Assembly (NCBI RefSeq): GCF_013373865.1
Contig: NC_050476.1
Span: 372,001 to 436,000, forward strand
Source: Monomorium pharaonis
Taxonomy: Eukaryota > Arthropoda > Insecta > Hymenoptera > Formicidae
Reading direction: 5' to 3'
DNA length: 64,000 nucleotides
The notes under the pieces were generated by a model. The model was given only the letters and a program-made list of their open reading frames with translations. It was not told where the DNA came from and searched no databases. This document shows, piece by piece, positions 13,721 through 27,115 of the stretch. Each line of letters starts with the position of its first letter. Position 1 is the stretch's first letter. A program made the translations under genes and the position numbers.

Positions 13721-15555
13721 TTCTTCTTCTTTCTTTACTTTAACTTTATTATTATTATTAATGTTACGATCTTGGTGGAAAGCAACAAAATTATTTTCAG
13801 ATCTACATCTAGTTAAATTTTTAGATAGCAGAACCGTGTAATAATAATACCTTATACTCTATTAATTATAACAAACTATAAAACTATTTAAAATTTTACT
13901 ATAAATCTTGATAATTTTCAATATTAATATAATGAAAAATTGTCAAGATACGAATAATAAAAGTAAAATAAACATTCTTACATAATAAATATAATTACAA
14001 TTACAGTGAATATAATTGTTTTAATATTTTATACCATTTGCTTACTGCGTTTACGTAATAATAATAATTAATAGCTATAATTTACATGATTAAAACAATT
14101 ATAAATATAGTTTAAAAAAGTGACTAAAAGTGACTACGAATTGTAGTTAATTGCATTTGTTCTTAATGCATTTACTATTTTTGTCATTACATGCGATCTA
14201 GGAATATTGAATGCTTACACGAAAGCGTTGTTTCACTCGCATACAGCTTAATTCCCAACCTATAGCCTGAGAATCGATCACAAATTAGCTGCCAATGCAG
14301 CTCCTCTACTCTCCATGCAGTTGCTCTTCTCTCGGAATATCAACCAATATTTTATCGATCTAATGCACGCCTCGTTCTCTCTCACGATTCGACCAAGCAA
14401 GTTTCCGCGAAGCTAAGCGCGCGATGCCGTGATGCATAAGCCACTTTGTGTTACAGAATTAATAATAGCTGTCAAATTATTAAATGAGAAAAAGTTTCCT
14501 CTCTTGTATTTTTCAATATACACGCTTTTCTCTCCTCTCCTCTTCTCTCTACCAGCTTCCGCAAAATCTTTTGCGAAAGTACAAACGAGCGATAGTTAGT
14601 CACCACGGCTTGAATATTCATAAAAAGAGGGGGAAGGGTCCCAAGGTGCGCGCCCCGTCATCCCCCAGCCGAGGGTTTATATTCATGAAAAGTCTAAAAA
14701 GCTTTGGTGGACATTACGCAATTTTAATCGCGCCGACTGTTACGAGAGATAAGGACAGAAAGAAAAGAGAGGGAGAGGACGACGACTCTCCGAAAGAGCG
14801 AAGTGAATCTCCGTACATCCCGACGGATTTGTTCCGCAAATCCGTATTACAAATTACGCGAAAGCGCGGTATTAAACATCGTTCATTTTGATATCTACGC
14901 TGTCTTGCTCTCTCTATCTCTGTATTAGCGTTTTATGAAATTTTATACAACATACATGAAAAAAAAAACGTACGTTTTTCGATAAACTGGAAACTGCGTA
15001 AACCAGAAATATTCGTATTTCGAATCGACGATTTGGCGCGAAAAAGCTATGGGAGAGAGAACAACAACGAAAAATAAATACAACGTGCGTTATACAACGT
15101 ATGAAGCCTCTCTGTGAAAATATAACGGTAGATTTGACAGATTCAAACTCGGACTTTATCGTGTTTGTAAGATGTGCACCGCGCTGGAAATTGTTTCACC
15201 CACCACTCGTACACCACCGTGTCATTTCTAGGAATTATTTTCGGACATAAAAGCGACCGCACGTTTACTTGGAGATAAGCTGGTTCTTTCTTACTCCTCT
15301 TTAAAAATCGTTCCATTTTTTATCTTTTTTTTGCCTATAGAATCCATTCGACAGCTTTTATCGGAATTTTCATTCGGTTATAGACGGAGAGGCGTTCATC
15401 GCTCTTTCATCGTGCGCCATTCCTTTCATTAGCCAAGATAGAGGCGTTAAACGCCGTGCATTGTAACCGCGTAATTACGGGAAGATTGTCCCGAAGAATG
15501 TTATTTTAACCGATCCTAATCCTTCTTTCTCTTTCTCTTTCTTCTGCCGAAACAG

Positions 15556-18500
15556 TACGTCTTCGTGGTGATGGCGGTGCTCGTTTTGGAGGCCGGGGTC
15601 GGTGCACTGGCGCGTCTCTACGAGGAGCAAGTCGGGCCCGAATTGAAGATGAATTTAAACCGCACCTTCCTCGAGAACTATGCTGTACGATCTCGGGAAA
15701 CCGCGGCCATCGACCAGATGCAAAAAGAAGTAAGTACGAACTATGCATCGAGTGAGATTTCTTAGAGGAGAAGATGGTGGTATTATGGTCATAGGTATGA
15801 TTATGACTACTCGTAATATCTCCGTCATTAAACAAATTCTAGTGATTATTTGTGTGAACTGTGTTTGCCGTTATTTATGTAAAATTAATTCTAAATTAAT
15901 TCTAAGGTACCCAATATGGTCATGTACTCAATTTGACTCACTCCCCATTGCCAAATAATTACACAACAAATTTCACAAATAATACTAATATATCGCTCAA
16001 TAAGTTGATACGATGTATTTATGTGAGTTAACTGGTCTATATCCGTTTTCTACAACTTGTAATTACACTTTAAATTGTGTTCTTTTAAATCTAAAATTTC
16101 AAAGATAAGTTTTTGTTTTGTATAACTATCATATAACAATTATAAATTTTTACAATTTATATTTGTATATTTGTATATTATTGTAGCTCTTTATTTATGC
16201 TTTTCAACACTATATTTACATTATATTTTTATTAAAACGTCTTATAATTAAAAAAAGAAAAGTCTTAGTATGATGCAACCATTATACGAGTGTAGTGCCA
16301 GGGATATTACTGGGAACACAATAAATTTTATCATCATATAAAAGTTAAGATTCTGTTTATTTATTTAGTGTTTAACTTTTGATTAGTTTTTTTTATCTTT
16401 CTCTAGTTAGTTGGAGAAACTTTTTGACAAGTACAAGTTAAAATAACGTCTTGTCGTAAATAAACACAGTTTTACTAAATAGTGGTATGTGTAATTTTTT
16501 CCATAAGTATGTTAATAAATGCTTAATTAAACATATTAATTTTTTATTTTGCATTAAAAAAAATATTTATAAAAAAGAGGAAAATATCTAACTGAGCAAT
16601 ATTGGGTACATATGTAATCAATATGGCTCAAGTGCTACCTTTTTTTAAATCTTTACTGTACTTATATAAATAATTGAAAATATTTCATATATTTTCATAT
16701 ATTTGGGGGTTTTAGAAATGATTCCTGTTTTAAATCTGACCCTTATTTTTCTATTTTGTATTCATTAAAAAATTAGAGAAATTTTCAAAGCTTAGGTGAG
16801 CCATATTGGATACAGATATCTTAATTACCTAGAAATAATTTTAGCTTATTTCTATCTAAATTATTATAATATATATTGTTTTTTTATTTTTATCTTGCAT
16901 TTAAAAAGTGTAATCTTTTTCAAATTATTTAAATAACAAAGAGTATAAAGTATTGTTCTTAACTTTTGTTTCAAGTTATTACCTATCTTAATAAGAAAAT
17001 TTTTCTAAGTAATAACAAATTGAACAGATCAGAAAATAGTAATACAATTAAAAATTGTTCTAATACTATAAGTGGTTCAGGGAAAATTTTTACCAAGGAA
17101 CTCTTGTCAGTCATATAATATGAGTTATACATTTTCTGCTTTTTTTACTTTAATTTTGATCTAAATGTAAAATTTAACAGAGTTAAGTTTTTATTTATGT
17201 AATTTTTAATATAAGTAAATTAATTTTATAAACCATTAACTTTAATTTAATTTAGTTTTATTTTAACTTATCTTTCACTTAAATGAAACCAATTTTTTAC
17301 ACTAACTTTTATGGAGAAGAGCACATTACCAATTTTCTTTTGTACCTATTTTCAAGTGTTATCACATTATTATAAATAATGTTTTAGGATTGTTACTTTT
17401 GACAATTTCGAATATTCAAGGCTTCGAAAGAATTTGAAACTTCGAAGCTTCAAACCTCCGAAGTTAATTCCAAACTTCGAAGCTCCACACCTCCAAAGTT
17501 AACTTCGAACTTGGAAGATTCGAAGCTTCGAATATTCAAAGTTGTCAAAAGTAACACTCTTAGTTCTAAATAATAAGTAAGTATCTCTTAACTTGGAAAA
17601 CTTAGAATTACTTGAATATCACGACGAATGTAATTGTCGAGTTTTTAATTTGAAATGTTGATTATTTAACAAAGTGATTGTCACAAAATTTCCAAGGGGA
17701 ACCGTATTACCACTGTATTTCTTCTCCACTCATTTCTCAAGCGCCAGATCCTCCGTATGTTTGCTCTTGTCGTCGAACAATTGCGAGCAAAATAGGACGC
17801 GCCGACCGGTATTTCGATATCGCGACTGCACCGGGACAGGTGCATAGGCGCTCTTTCCCCCCCCCCCTCTCTCTCTCTCTCTCTCACCCTTGGTATCAAT
17901 TTCCTCCCTTGTTGTCATTTTTATTTCCGTTCCATCTCTATGCGGGCGCTCCAAGTAACGTTTCGATGGTGCTTCACGCGCCGTGCCGCCAGAAATACGC
18001 AATATGATATTCGGCGTCGAGTGTTTGCTGAAAACGTTTCGTATGGCTTGTCAATACACGTAACACGATCGTCGCCGGCAAATAGAGAGGACGTGTGTTC
18101 CGGAAGCCGCGAGTGCCCTTCTAATCACGGGCGATGCGATGGAACTCACGATTCTTTCTCGCCGATAATCCCTCCAACCCGCGACCGTTCGATTCAATTT
18201 AGAATCGGCATTCGTCATTTTTCTCCTTTTTTCCCTTTTTATGACAACGGCACCAATTCCGGGTGCTCTTACGCGCTTCCTTGATTGGAAGTAAGCCACA
18301 TCCGCATCACCTCGCAATTGCTCGACGTTAATTTACGAAGGCAGAAATGTCGAAATGGTCGGTGGCTTTTGTGCACCGCGATATCACGTGGCAGACAGGC
18401 CACTTTTATTTATGTCCTCCCCGCCGACGATGGCACTCTCTTACAAGGACCTTGCAACAGTAAATCATCGTTATCGCGTCGTGGAACAGTTTCCGCCCAT

Positions 18501-21500
18501 TCGCTATAAATCGATTAGTGCCGCGGTGAGCTCGCCGCCTTGGAAAAACTCGGCGGTTTCGCATCTTGCCTCGCATTTTTGCGAGATGTCGCGGCACTGC
18601 GCGTCTCTCTCCTCTCTCTCTCTCTCTCTTCCTTTGTCTCTCGGTCCTCTCGTACTCTCCCGTTTCGTTCGGCGAGATTCGAAACGATGATTTACGTGCG
18701 TTTAGATCGAAGTCGCGTTCGTAAGCCGCGGGATTAAGCCGCTCGTTATATTTGCAGGATTAAGTCGACGGATGCTGGGACGTAGGCAGGATTATGCCGA
18801 CCGCGTACATATCGCCCATTTCAAAGGGACGTACGACGTTCCCATCGCGTACATGGGGGAATTAATCTGTCGGGATCCACTTTACGCCGAGTGTAGCATC
18901 TTGATTTGGATCCTCCGCGCACTTGTAAGCGCGCGATGCGATTTACGGTGCCGATAATGGCGCGGGAGCAGCAGTTAAGTCGCTCCCGCTACACCCATTG
19001 ACCTGATAAATCAAGCCTTGCAATTTTACTCCTTTTCCGTTGGCCGACCGGGAGGATTTTCATTTCCATTTCTTCTCGCCGACGATGACGGGATGCACGC
19101 GAAGGCGTTAAACCCCGCCCTCCCTTCTCTCCTCTCTCTTTCCTCTTTCGTCCGAAATTGGCGAAACCGTCGGGGACAAGCATCTGGGAGAATTCAGCAT
19201 CCCGCATTTTATTTATACACAGAGGATCTACGTGTGTACAAGCGTTTCATTCCGTTTGGGAAATCGAGTTTTACCGTGACACAGCGCTCGTCGGGAATTT
19301 TTAAGGTGACTCGGCGAACGGAAATAAATGTCTCGCATACATCTGTACTGGTAAACGCTCGCGCACGAAAATCTTTTGATATATCTCTCTCACACGAAAT
19401 ATTCACTAGAAATTTATTTATCTCTATATTCTTTCTGTATTTCCTTTAATTTCGATTTTATTTTATTGTCGCACACAGAGAAAAAAAGCCTATGTTTTGT
19501 AATTTTTTTTTAATGTATAAATATTGAAAAGAGATTACGTAGCGCGTTAAACGGACATAAAACATGCTTACTTGAAGAAATGTTGTATTGTTTTATTAGA
19601 AAAAACATTTTCATTAGTCAATAATATTTTTTGTTGAGAGGAAAGAAATACCTATCAGAAAGAAAATACAATATCTCGCTTCGAAACAAAACTATAGAAT
19701 TTTTTTATTTTTATTCGAATTTTTTAAATTCTATCTTTTAAAATAGAAAATTTATTCGACGCGCAATTTGATAAATTTGATGAACTTGAAATAGTATATA
19801 AAATTACATAAGAAATAGCACGAAGATTCAGCTATGGCCAAGTAAAGCTTGTTTAATTAATTGTTGGATCACTCTTATAAATAACTATTATAATATTGAA
19901 ACGAAAATAACATTATTGAATATTATCAAATTCTTTAAAGAAAAATTTATATTATTACTCATTGTATAAATCAATAATTAAATAGAATATATTAGGTTAT
20001 TATTATGTTTCAAACATTTATGTCTAAAACAAAAGTTGTATTTTTCCATTGGTCTTTTTTCTATTATTGGCTTTATTTAGGTGAATAATTTTTAAATGAA
20101 TAAGAGGTTTCAATAAATCTTTCCACAATCTTTAGTTTTATTAGTAATATGGAAAACTTGATTCATAATGCTACTTTCTCATCAAATCGCAAATAAGTAT
20201 TACAAAACACAATTTTACATAGGAATGAAGAATAAACAAATATAAATAACTTTAAAATTTTTAAACCAATTGTGTGTTTATTGACACAGATACTCAAACG
20301 TAATAATATTAAATTCTTATACTCTTATATAATGTTTAAATGTGACACATATTATATATATTATATTCTTAAATGAAAGAATTCAATACATTTTTATTTT
20401 TCATAAGATTTGTACATTTTTTACGCTGTTTTTGTCACAATAACTTTTATAAAGATTGTTCTAATGTGTGTACAATGTCTACACATCTACACATTCAAAT
20501 ATATTGTACTTTTTTACTAAAAAATGACAACGTAATTCGAATCAACATTACAAAATCGTTATTCTCGTAAAATTCGAATTAAAGGAAATACAGGAAGAGC
20601 ATAGAGACAAATAAATTTTAGTAAATATTTCACATGGGAGATATATATCAAAAGATTTTCGTGCCCTTTTTCCAGAGAAAAGGTTTATTTGAACCTCTTC
20701 TTTCCTGAAGATTTTCCTGCGAAAGAACCATCTGAGGTATCCATTCAGAAGAAAGTAAATAATTGATTGCGATCGTAGACGTTGCAGCAAACTCTCCTCT
20801 ATGCGAGTTAATCAAATACTGCTCTCTTTTTGTCTAATTTTTTCAATTTATTTGAAGAACGAAAATTTTTGAAATTTATTAGTCTTGTATGATTATTAAT
20901 ATTAAATATTAGTTTTATTAACTTCTATTTATTTGTATTATGTATGTATTATATATGAAAAATTTATTAGTATCACACACATGTATATTTTTTTCTATGA
21001 AATCAATTTTAATTTAATTCAATTTGTAATAAAATAATTTTAATTATTACATTCTTTTTCTCCTTTTTTTGCGGAGTAATGAAACATTTCTTCAATAAAG
21101 ACGGCTGAAAAAGTAATATATTCACATTATGAAAATTACTAGACACTTTTATAAAACATTATGTGGTTGTTAATAGATCAAGAACGTCTTGGTACAGTAG
21201 CTAGTAGCTCTTCCGTGACTAGTTTTGCCTCTAGTCTGACGCATCCAAGACGACGGGGCGCCGAATTATGCGTGTTCAGGAAGGAAGGCGAAATTCGTTG
21301 ACCTTAACGGCTGCACGTGTAAAGGATCCGTAGAAGTGTTTATCGCGACTAATGGTTCCGGCGCGCGATGAATCCCGCGGGATTACGTGCCCGCATTAAA
21401 GTTACCATTTAACTTGCTGCCGCCGCCGGAACACGTTTCTCACCTCCATTAATCTGCCCCTCTTCTCCATCCTTCCTCGGACCCCGCTGACCCCCGTTTC

Positions 21501-24500
21501 TCAATGACTCCGCGATGCTCCGGCGTATATAACGCGTCCCGCTATCGTTATTATCGTACGCGGCTATTATCGTTGCTATCGCCACTATCATCGTCCCCTT
21601 TCCTGCCTTATCCACGTATACTTTATTGCGCGTGTCGTAAACGGAACTGGAAAATAAGAACGATAGGCTTGTCGTTACGGACAACAAACTCTAATGCATC
21701 TTAAAAGCTTGTCACTTTGGTCTTTGGAATATACGGCTCTTTATAAAAAATTATTTATCATCAACATTGCCAAAAGCAACACTATGTTACGTCCTATAAT
21801 TGAAAGTATTGAATTTTAATATATTCTTTTATAAATTTTTAATTTAAAGTTACAAAATTTTTAATTATCGACTTTTTCTACTCCTGTTTTGCCAAGTAAT
21901 TAAAAATTTTTTGAATAAAGGCGGCTGAGAGAAATATATTTACTTGAGGAAAGCGCGTGGAAACTGCACGCCTGCCTTTCTTGAATCTTGCTAATATTAC
22001 TGGGAGAGACATTATTATTATTGAAATTTGCAGTTCAAATGCTGCGGTGCCTTGAGATTCGAGGACTGGCTCGTGAGCGAGTGGCATAAGGACGAGGAGG
22101 TCCTCAGGAACGGTAGTGTCGTACCTGACAGCTGCTGCAAGACGCCGACGTTTCTTTGCGGGAAAAGAGATCATCCCTCCAATATTCAGTACACGGTACG
22201 TCTGCCACGGCTTCGAATCGCTTCTTCCATCGCTTTCTTTATTTGATTATGCAGTTTATTTTAAAACGTTTTATCTTTACTAATTATTTTCTACAGTTTT
22301 TGGATGTTGAATCTAGTTTTTTTATATTGCTTCATCATCGCAAATTTGAAAAATCTGCAATGAAAATAACAAAGGATTATTTTTACGTATTTTGTCATAT
22401 TATAATTGATATCTGACATATTGAAAAAGTTTTTTTGGAATCAACATTAAATATGTTGCTAGGATTTTCAGCCCTCAAAGGAATTTTTTGTATCGATAAG
22501 TTAAATATGGAGTATATCAAGAGACACGGTAGTGCCTCGCGCCAAGTGTATCCTTATACATGACTTTGCTATACTTTTGGCAATACTAATTTCAATTGAA
22601 ATTTTTGAATTTTAATATTAGTTTCATATTCAGTATTATGAAATTTTTATAAAATTTATTATTATTGTACACGTGACACAGAATCTAATATAGACCGAAA
22701 CGTTTAAATTATTACATGTTGAAACTGTTACACATTAAAAATTCTGCTTAACTTGTAGCCCAACTGTCTTGTATCGTAGTTATGATAAAATACATGAAAA
22801 TAAAGTCTTTTTTGCATTTTTAACTGTAAATTTCTCAAAATTGTGATGGAACAATTTAGAAACCAAATTCATTGTCCAAAAAATAACAGAATTAGTCTCG
22901 TTTCAAATTTTTAAAAAATTATATTAGACGCGGCGTTAGTCTGATTTGAATGCGCTTCAATTTTATTTTTAAAAAGGAAGTCACAACTTATTTCCCTTAA
23001 ATATTAAAAACCAAAAGTATCATACATATAATTTACAACTTCAGTTATGTTCCGAAATAGTAATTATTTTCAATTTACGAAGTGCATTCAATTTGTACGG
23101 TCTCCTAATTTTAAATAAATAAGCAACTAAATTTTATAAAACAACTAATCACTGTATTATAATAAAATTTTATATAAATCATCTTGAATACTTTATTTAT
23201 ATTAAAAATTTTCGATTTTTGTATTTAATTCGTAATTTTCATCAAAGCATATTTCTTTTTTTTTTTTTTATTGAAATAATTTTAGGTAGAACATTACCGT
23301 CAAATTGTTTGCTTTTTTATTTTACTTTTAAATGCAATATAAGACAATTAATAATTTTTTATTATTTTGAAAATATGTGTATACATTTTTTTGTAAGACA
23401 TTGGCATTTGTTAGAAGGAGCGCATTCAGCAGATAAAACAAATTAGTGAACGCTTATATAGTAATTATATAGCAATTCTTCAATAATTAATTGGTTCTTG
23501 CCTTTATTTCTTTCCTGAAAGGAATTTTGCTTCTAAAAGGAACTAATCGTAATAAAGAATCATTGAGCGCTCATTGATCTGTTCTATCTGTTGAACGCGC
23601 CCATTGAGTAAAAAAAAAGGCAGCATCGTCCGAGTCATGAAACATTTGTGGTATTGCTTTTTAAGAACACAAATTTTATCATTTATAGTGTCTAAAGCAA
23701 ATCCAACTTCAAGCGATCTGCCACAAATGTTCTACAAGCTGGATGCGAGAGATTCTGCCAATTTTTTTTTACTCATCTTCAACGAATGCCTTCGAATGTT
23801 TTTATCTATTCCGATTCCCAAGAAAAAATTAGGAAACAATTTGAATACTCTTATAATTTGAATGTACTATAATTTCTTTTAGATATATATATATATATGT
23901 ATGTATATATATGTTTAATTTAAAACAATTCTTTAATCTTTTCATATTTGTTATAATAAAAACTTGATCAAAGTTTGAAAAAAGTCTATGATTAATATAT
24001 ACATTTTTTTTTTTCAAAATTTTCGATCGTATTCTTTAAATATTGTATTTTAATAATATTAAATCTTGTAACTTCAATTTACATTGATCTTTAACACATA
24101 AGAAACATGTTTAAAAAACATTAATTTTTTATATTAGTTATATTAGTTTATTTATTATTTATTATTATTTATTATTTATTTATTATTAAATAGTTATTAA
24201 ATTATTATAAAATATTGATGCAATGTGTCGTAGTAACTGATATGAAATATGTGAAACAATACTTCTGGTAACAAAGATAGGATATACTTTTTTGATAAAT
24301 CTCTTAATTTTGTTCGTAAAAATTAAAAACTGAAATTTAGTCAACTCACTCGTCTTCTATTTCTACAGAAAAAAAGTACAATTCTATTTCTTTATTTTCG
24401 AAATGTTACATATTGAAATAAGATTATATGCATTAAACAAACACAATATGTTTATATAAAGGATTTTGTACATAGTTTTTTAAAAATATTTTTTTTTATT

Positions 24501-24969
24501 CAAAAAAAAATTTTTAAGTTGAAAAAAAAATATAATAGAAAAAATGATAACATCTTCAATGCTAGAATTATAATTTTTAAATATTATTATTATCAAAATA
24601 ATTGCTTTTTAGATGGATATTATAATATTGAAATAAAAGTATAAATTTTGTTAAAATTAAAATTATCAAATTCTTAAAAAAAAGATTGAATTACTGTAAA
24701 GCAAGATTCTCATTATTTCGTACCAATTTAATTTCTTGCTTCTACTAAATGAATTATATTGGTTTTAATTTGATACTTCGCTGTTTTATCTGTTCACTTT
24801 TATATCATTTCTATCATTTCAGGGCTGTATTTACAAGTTCCTGGAGACGACGAAGGACCATCTGATAATCTTGGGCGCCGTCGGACTCGGCCTGTCGGTA
24901 CTCGAACTCTTCGGCATCGTTCTCGGCTCCTGCCTTTATATAAAGCTCAGGCACGACTTTGACGACTGA
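15556..24969 (+). CDS. CD151/TSPAN11-like tetraspanin, C-terminal exons (5' partial)
   Basis: Three coding exons are joined by GT-AG introns, all phase 0: 15,556-15,729, 22,034-22,195 and 24,823-24,969 (TGA stop). They encode the last 160 residues: the end of TM3 (VFVVMAVLVLEAGVGAL), the large extracellular loop and TM4 (LIILGAVGLGLSVLELFGIVL) with a short Asp-rich tail. The loop carries the tetraspanin signature: CCG (FKCCG), PDSCC, a fifth Cys in LCGKRDH and a sixth in GC, which is the six-cysteine class. There is an NRT glycosylation sequon. PDSCCK, LCG.RDH and SNI match vertebrate CD151/TSPAN11 more closely than Drosophila Tsp74F as I recall it. Family role: organises membrane microdomains, often with integrins. 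TM1, TM2 and the first loop must lie on exons upstream; I found no matching CCG exon in 1-15,555, so the gene probably extends left beyond the window. Confidence 0.9.
17392..17555. mobile_element. Fold-back element with TTCGAA-rich interior
   Basis: Terminal inverted repeats start GTTACTTTTGACAA at 17,392 and end with the complement at 17,555. Between them, CTTCGAAGCTTC and CTCCGAAGTTAA motifs recur in both orientations. It sits in the first tetraspanin intron seen here. No coding potential and no clear target duplication. Confidence 0.65.
19362..19461 (+). repeat. Dispersed repeat, copy 1 of an inverted pair
   Basis: This ~100-bp segment (GCGCACGAAAATCTTTTGAT...) recurs in reverse orientation at 20,567-20,665 with about 85% identity by eye. 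Both lie inside a tetraspanin intron. The translation ARKSFDI is shared by both but is not part of any recognisable protein. Confidence 0.7.
20567..20665 (-). repeat. Dispersed repeat, copy 2 of an inverted pair
   Basis: Reverse-oriented copy of 19,362-19,461, about 1.1 kb away. Together they could form a large hairpin in the intron transcript. Confidence 0.7.
21053..21945 (+). repeat. Direct repeat pair sharing AATAAAG.CGGCTGA
   Basis: Copies at about 21,053-21,125 and 21,874-21,945 share TTTTTCT.CTCCT.TTTTGC, AGTAAT and TTGAATAAAGGCGGCTGA-like blocks. The segment between them holds a GC-richer stretch (21,180-21,700) with no recognisable exon. A weaker partial match (AAAGACGGCTATG) occurs near 32,368. 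Confidence 0.5.
22330..22900. mobile_element. Fold-back repeat family, copy with internal insertion
   Basis: The left half (about 22,330-22,500) and right half (about 22,790-22,900) align with the two halves of the inverted-repeat element at 59,645-59,916: shared features include TTGCTAGGATTTTCA followed by CTCAAAGGAATT, and AACTGTAAATTTCTCAAAATT. About 290 bp of unrelated AT-rich sequence separates the halves. It lies in the last tetraspanin intron. Confidence 0.55.
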
Positions 24970-26779
24970 GAATTACTTCAATGCCCAGAGGGCAATAACA
25001 ACGGCCAGTCGTGGTGCAGATACATGCAGAACAATCCGGAGACCGTTTGATCGTCGGAGTAGGGGCGGGAAAACGCGCGATTACAGCCGCGAGATCGTAT
25101 GGATGAAAGGGTACCATCCTCGGCCGTGGACCGTCGTCTGCCACTCCCTCCCCTCGACGCGTTCGGAAAGCTATAAACAAGTGAAAACGGAGATGGCGAT
25201 AAAGAAACGGCGCCGTTGCCTCGCCTCCCGCGAACTTTGCGCAAATTATGTGATTACGGACAATCCAAGTGGGAAGCGAAAGTTCAAATGTAAAAACACA
25301 TAAATTGTAAAAAATCGATCCGGCAACTTGGATCGCGGTTTGAAGGTGAAGAAAAAAGAATCGCCTTTGATCATTGAACACTTGTGCAACGGAGTTGGGT
25401 TTAAAATTCGTGCACATCGCCATTAAGTAGATCCTTTCAAAGACGGTGCCATTGCGAGATACAAGAGGGGGAAAAAAGAAACTGAAACGTATCGCGAAGT
25501 TTGCCTCTAAAATCGATCGGTTTTGTCGGTGCCTTCGTAATAACTCTTATTTCACAACAATACCGTCTTCGTACGCGTCGTTTCGGAATTTCTCGGCGGG
25601 CGACGAGTTTTAAATTCAGCTTTAGTGCCTTCTCGAACAGCGTTCCCACGCAAAACAAATTGCAGAGATGCAAACAATTTTGATAAGCAAGCAAGCAAGC
25701 AAGCATGCGTGCGGTACGCAGGACCAGTATAATTATCTTGAGTATGTATCTAGGCAGTCTCTCGCGATCGGCGCAGCCGGATCGACTGCGCAACTCACGA
25801 CTAGCCGAAAAAGAAGAATCTTAGTTCTCATTGTCAATGATGTTAGGAGTATTTTTTCTGCGGTATATTTTCTCCCGAAACGGAAAAAAACGTGGAGCCT
25901 GGATCCTTTTTTATAGCGCATCGTCAGTCGATTGACGTTAATTACACGAGCTCTAATCATCGCCGAGTGAGTAATGTTTCACAAACTCGGCAGAAATTTC
26001 GCACGCGCTTCCGAAAGCGCTGACTCCACTCGATACTGCCATTTGCAAATTTGCACAATTTTCAATTGCGATCTGACAAGAGAGTATATATTGATCGCGC
26101 CATTGTAAGAGCCATGACAGAAAGAAAAGGGCGAGCTTTTTAATTCATCGATTGCGAAGCCGTAACTAATAAGACAGAAGTACAGGCCAAAGTCGAAGAC
26201 ATGGACTCTGAAATAGAACTCTATTTTTAAAAATGTCAAATGCAATATTTTCCAATTTTTAATTACATTACCGTGCTTTTAAATTTAAAAAATCTCGATG
26301 CTAATACAAAATATAAGATATTAACAAATCGCTTGGAAGATTAAACATTAAAACACATACCGTTTGAAAGATATTTTATAGGTTCATAATCACTTTGGTT
26401 GAATTAAATCATGAATCTAAATATCAATATTCTTTAAATTTTCCACTCTTCTCGTTTCTATTGCTTTGTTTAAGATAAATTTTCATAAATTAAAATTTAT
26501 TAAGAATTATTTAAGATTGACTATCGGATAAAGGACTATTATCTCTCTATAATTTTAATTGAATACAATATCGTTAAAGATATCGTGATGATATAATGAC
26601 AATCAATAATGATGAAATGAAAAAGTACAATTAAAAATAACTTTTTTTATTTATATACGTATATTTTACTTTTTTGTATATGTAAATATTTTTTATACCT
26701 ATGATTTATTGGCAGATCCTGCTCACAGAATCTGACAGCAGACAGAAATCGAGCACAAATTATAAATCTTGCTCAATTA
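24970..26779 (+). other. Tetraspanin 3' UTR and intergenic flank
   Basis: Sequence after the tetraspanin stop codon is GC-richer to about 25,960 and then turns AT-rich, as expected for a 3' UTR running into flank. A short (AAGC)n tandem lies at about 25,683-25,704. I could not fix a poly(A) site. Open frames here on both strands have no recognisable domain and overlap one another. Confidence 0.4.
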
Positions 26780-27115
26780 TTACCGCCAATCTATTGGCAT
26801 AGTATGATCAGCAAGCTTTGTCATATTTTTGATGGCATATTTACCGACATCTTCTAATACAGACTCTGTGTGCAATTTGCATCTTTTTTGCTGACAACGG
26901 TTGATAGTAGACACTTGACATGATCTGCTTTCGACAGACTTATCTATCCGTATAGTTATGGCTGTGATCGATTGAGTCAATGAATTGCAAAGCTCGCTTA
27001 AAATCTTTCGTATTGAGGAAGAAATTACTTGACCATATTTGACTTCTTCCTTATAATAAAGAGATCTGATTGAGTCGAGTAATGTCAATTTTTCTGCGAT
27101 CGGATCGCACGTCAT
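26780..27115 (-). CDS. Unrecognised 111-aa ORF
   Basis: Open on the minus strand from ATG (27,115) to TAA. The frame stays open for about 20 codons further upstream before a stop. The peptide has six or seven cysteines (SRSCQ, RCQQKRC), is Ser/Ile/Lys-rich with an amphipathic middle, and has no signal peptide or membrane segment. It is less AT-rich than its surroundings, and a possible acceptor (TTTCGAG) at about 27,135 would allow it to be a last exon. It lies between the convergent 3' ends of the tetraspanin and TMEM237. I recognise no family. It may be a lineage-specific gene, a decayed copy or chance. Confidence 0.25.
   Translation of the reverse strand: MTCDPIAEKLTLLDSIRSLYYKEEVKYGQVISSSIRKILSELCNSLTQSITAITIRIDKSVESRSCQVSTINRCQQKRCKLHTESVLEDVGKYAIKNMTKLADHTMPIDWR

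Noticed and set aside
17678..18690. Cluster of overlapping ~110-codon frames on both strands
   Set aside because: Open frames on both strands result from a GC-rich intronic stretch with CT tracts; none has a recognisable domain.
24947..25423. 158-codon minus-strand frame across the tetraspanin stop codon
   Set aside because: Antisense shadow of the tetraspanin last exon and its GC-rich 3' UTR.
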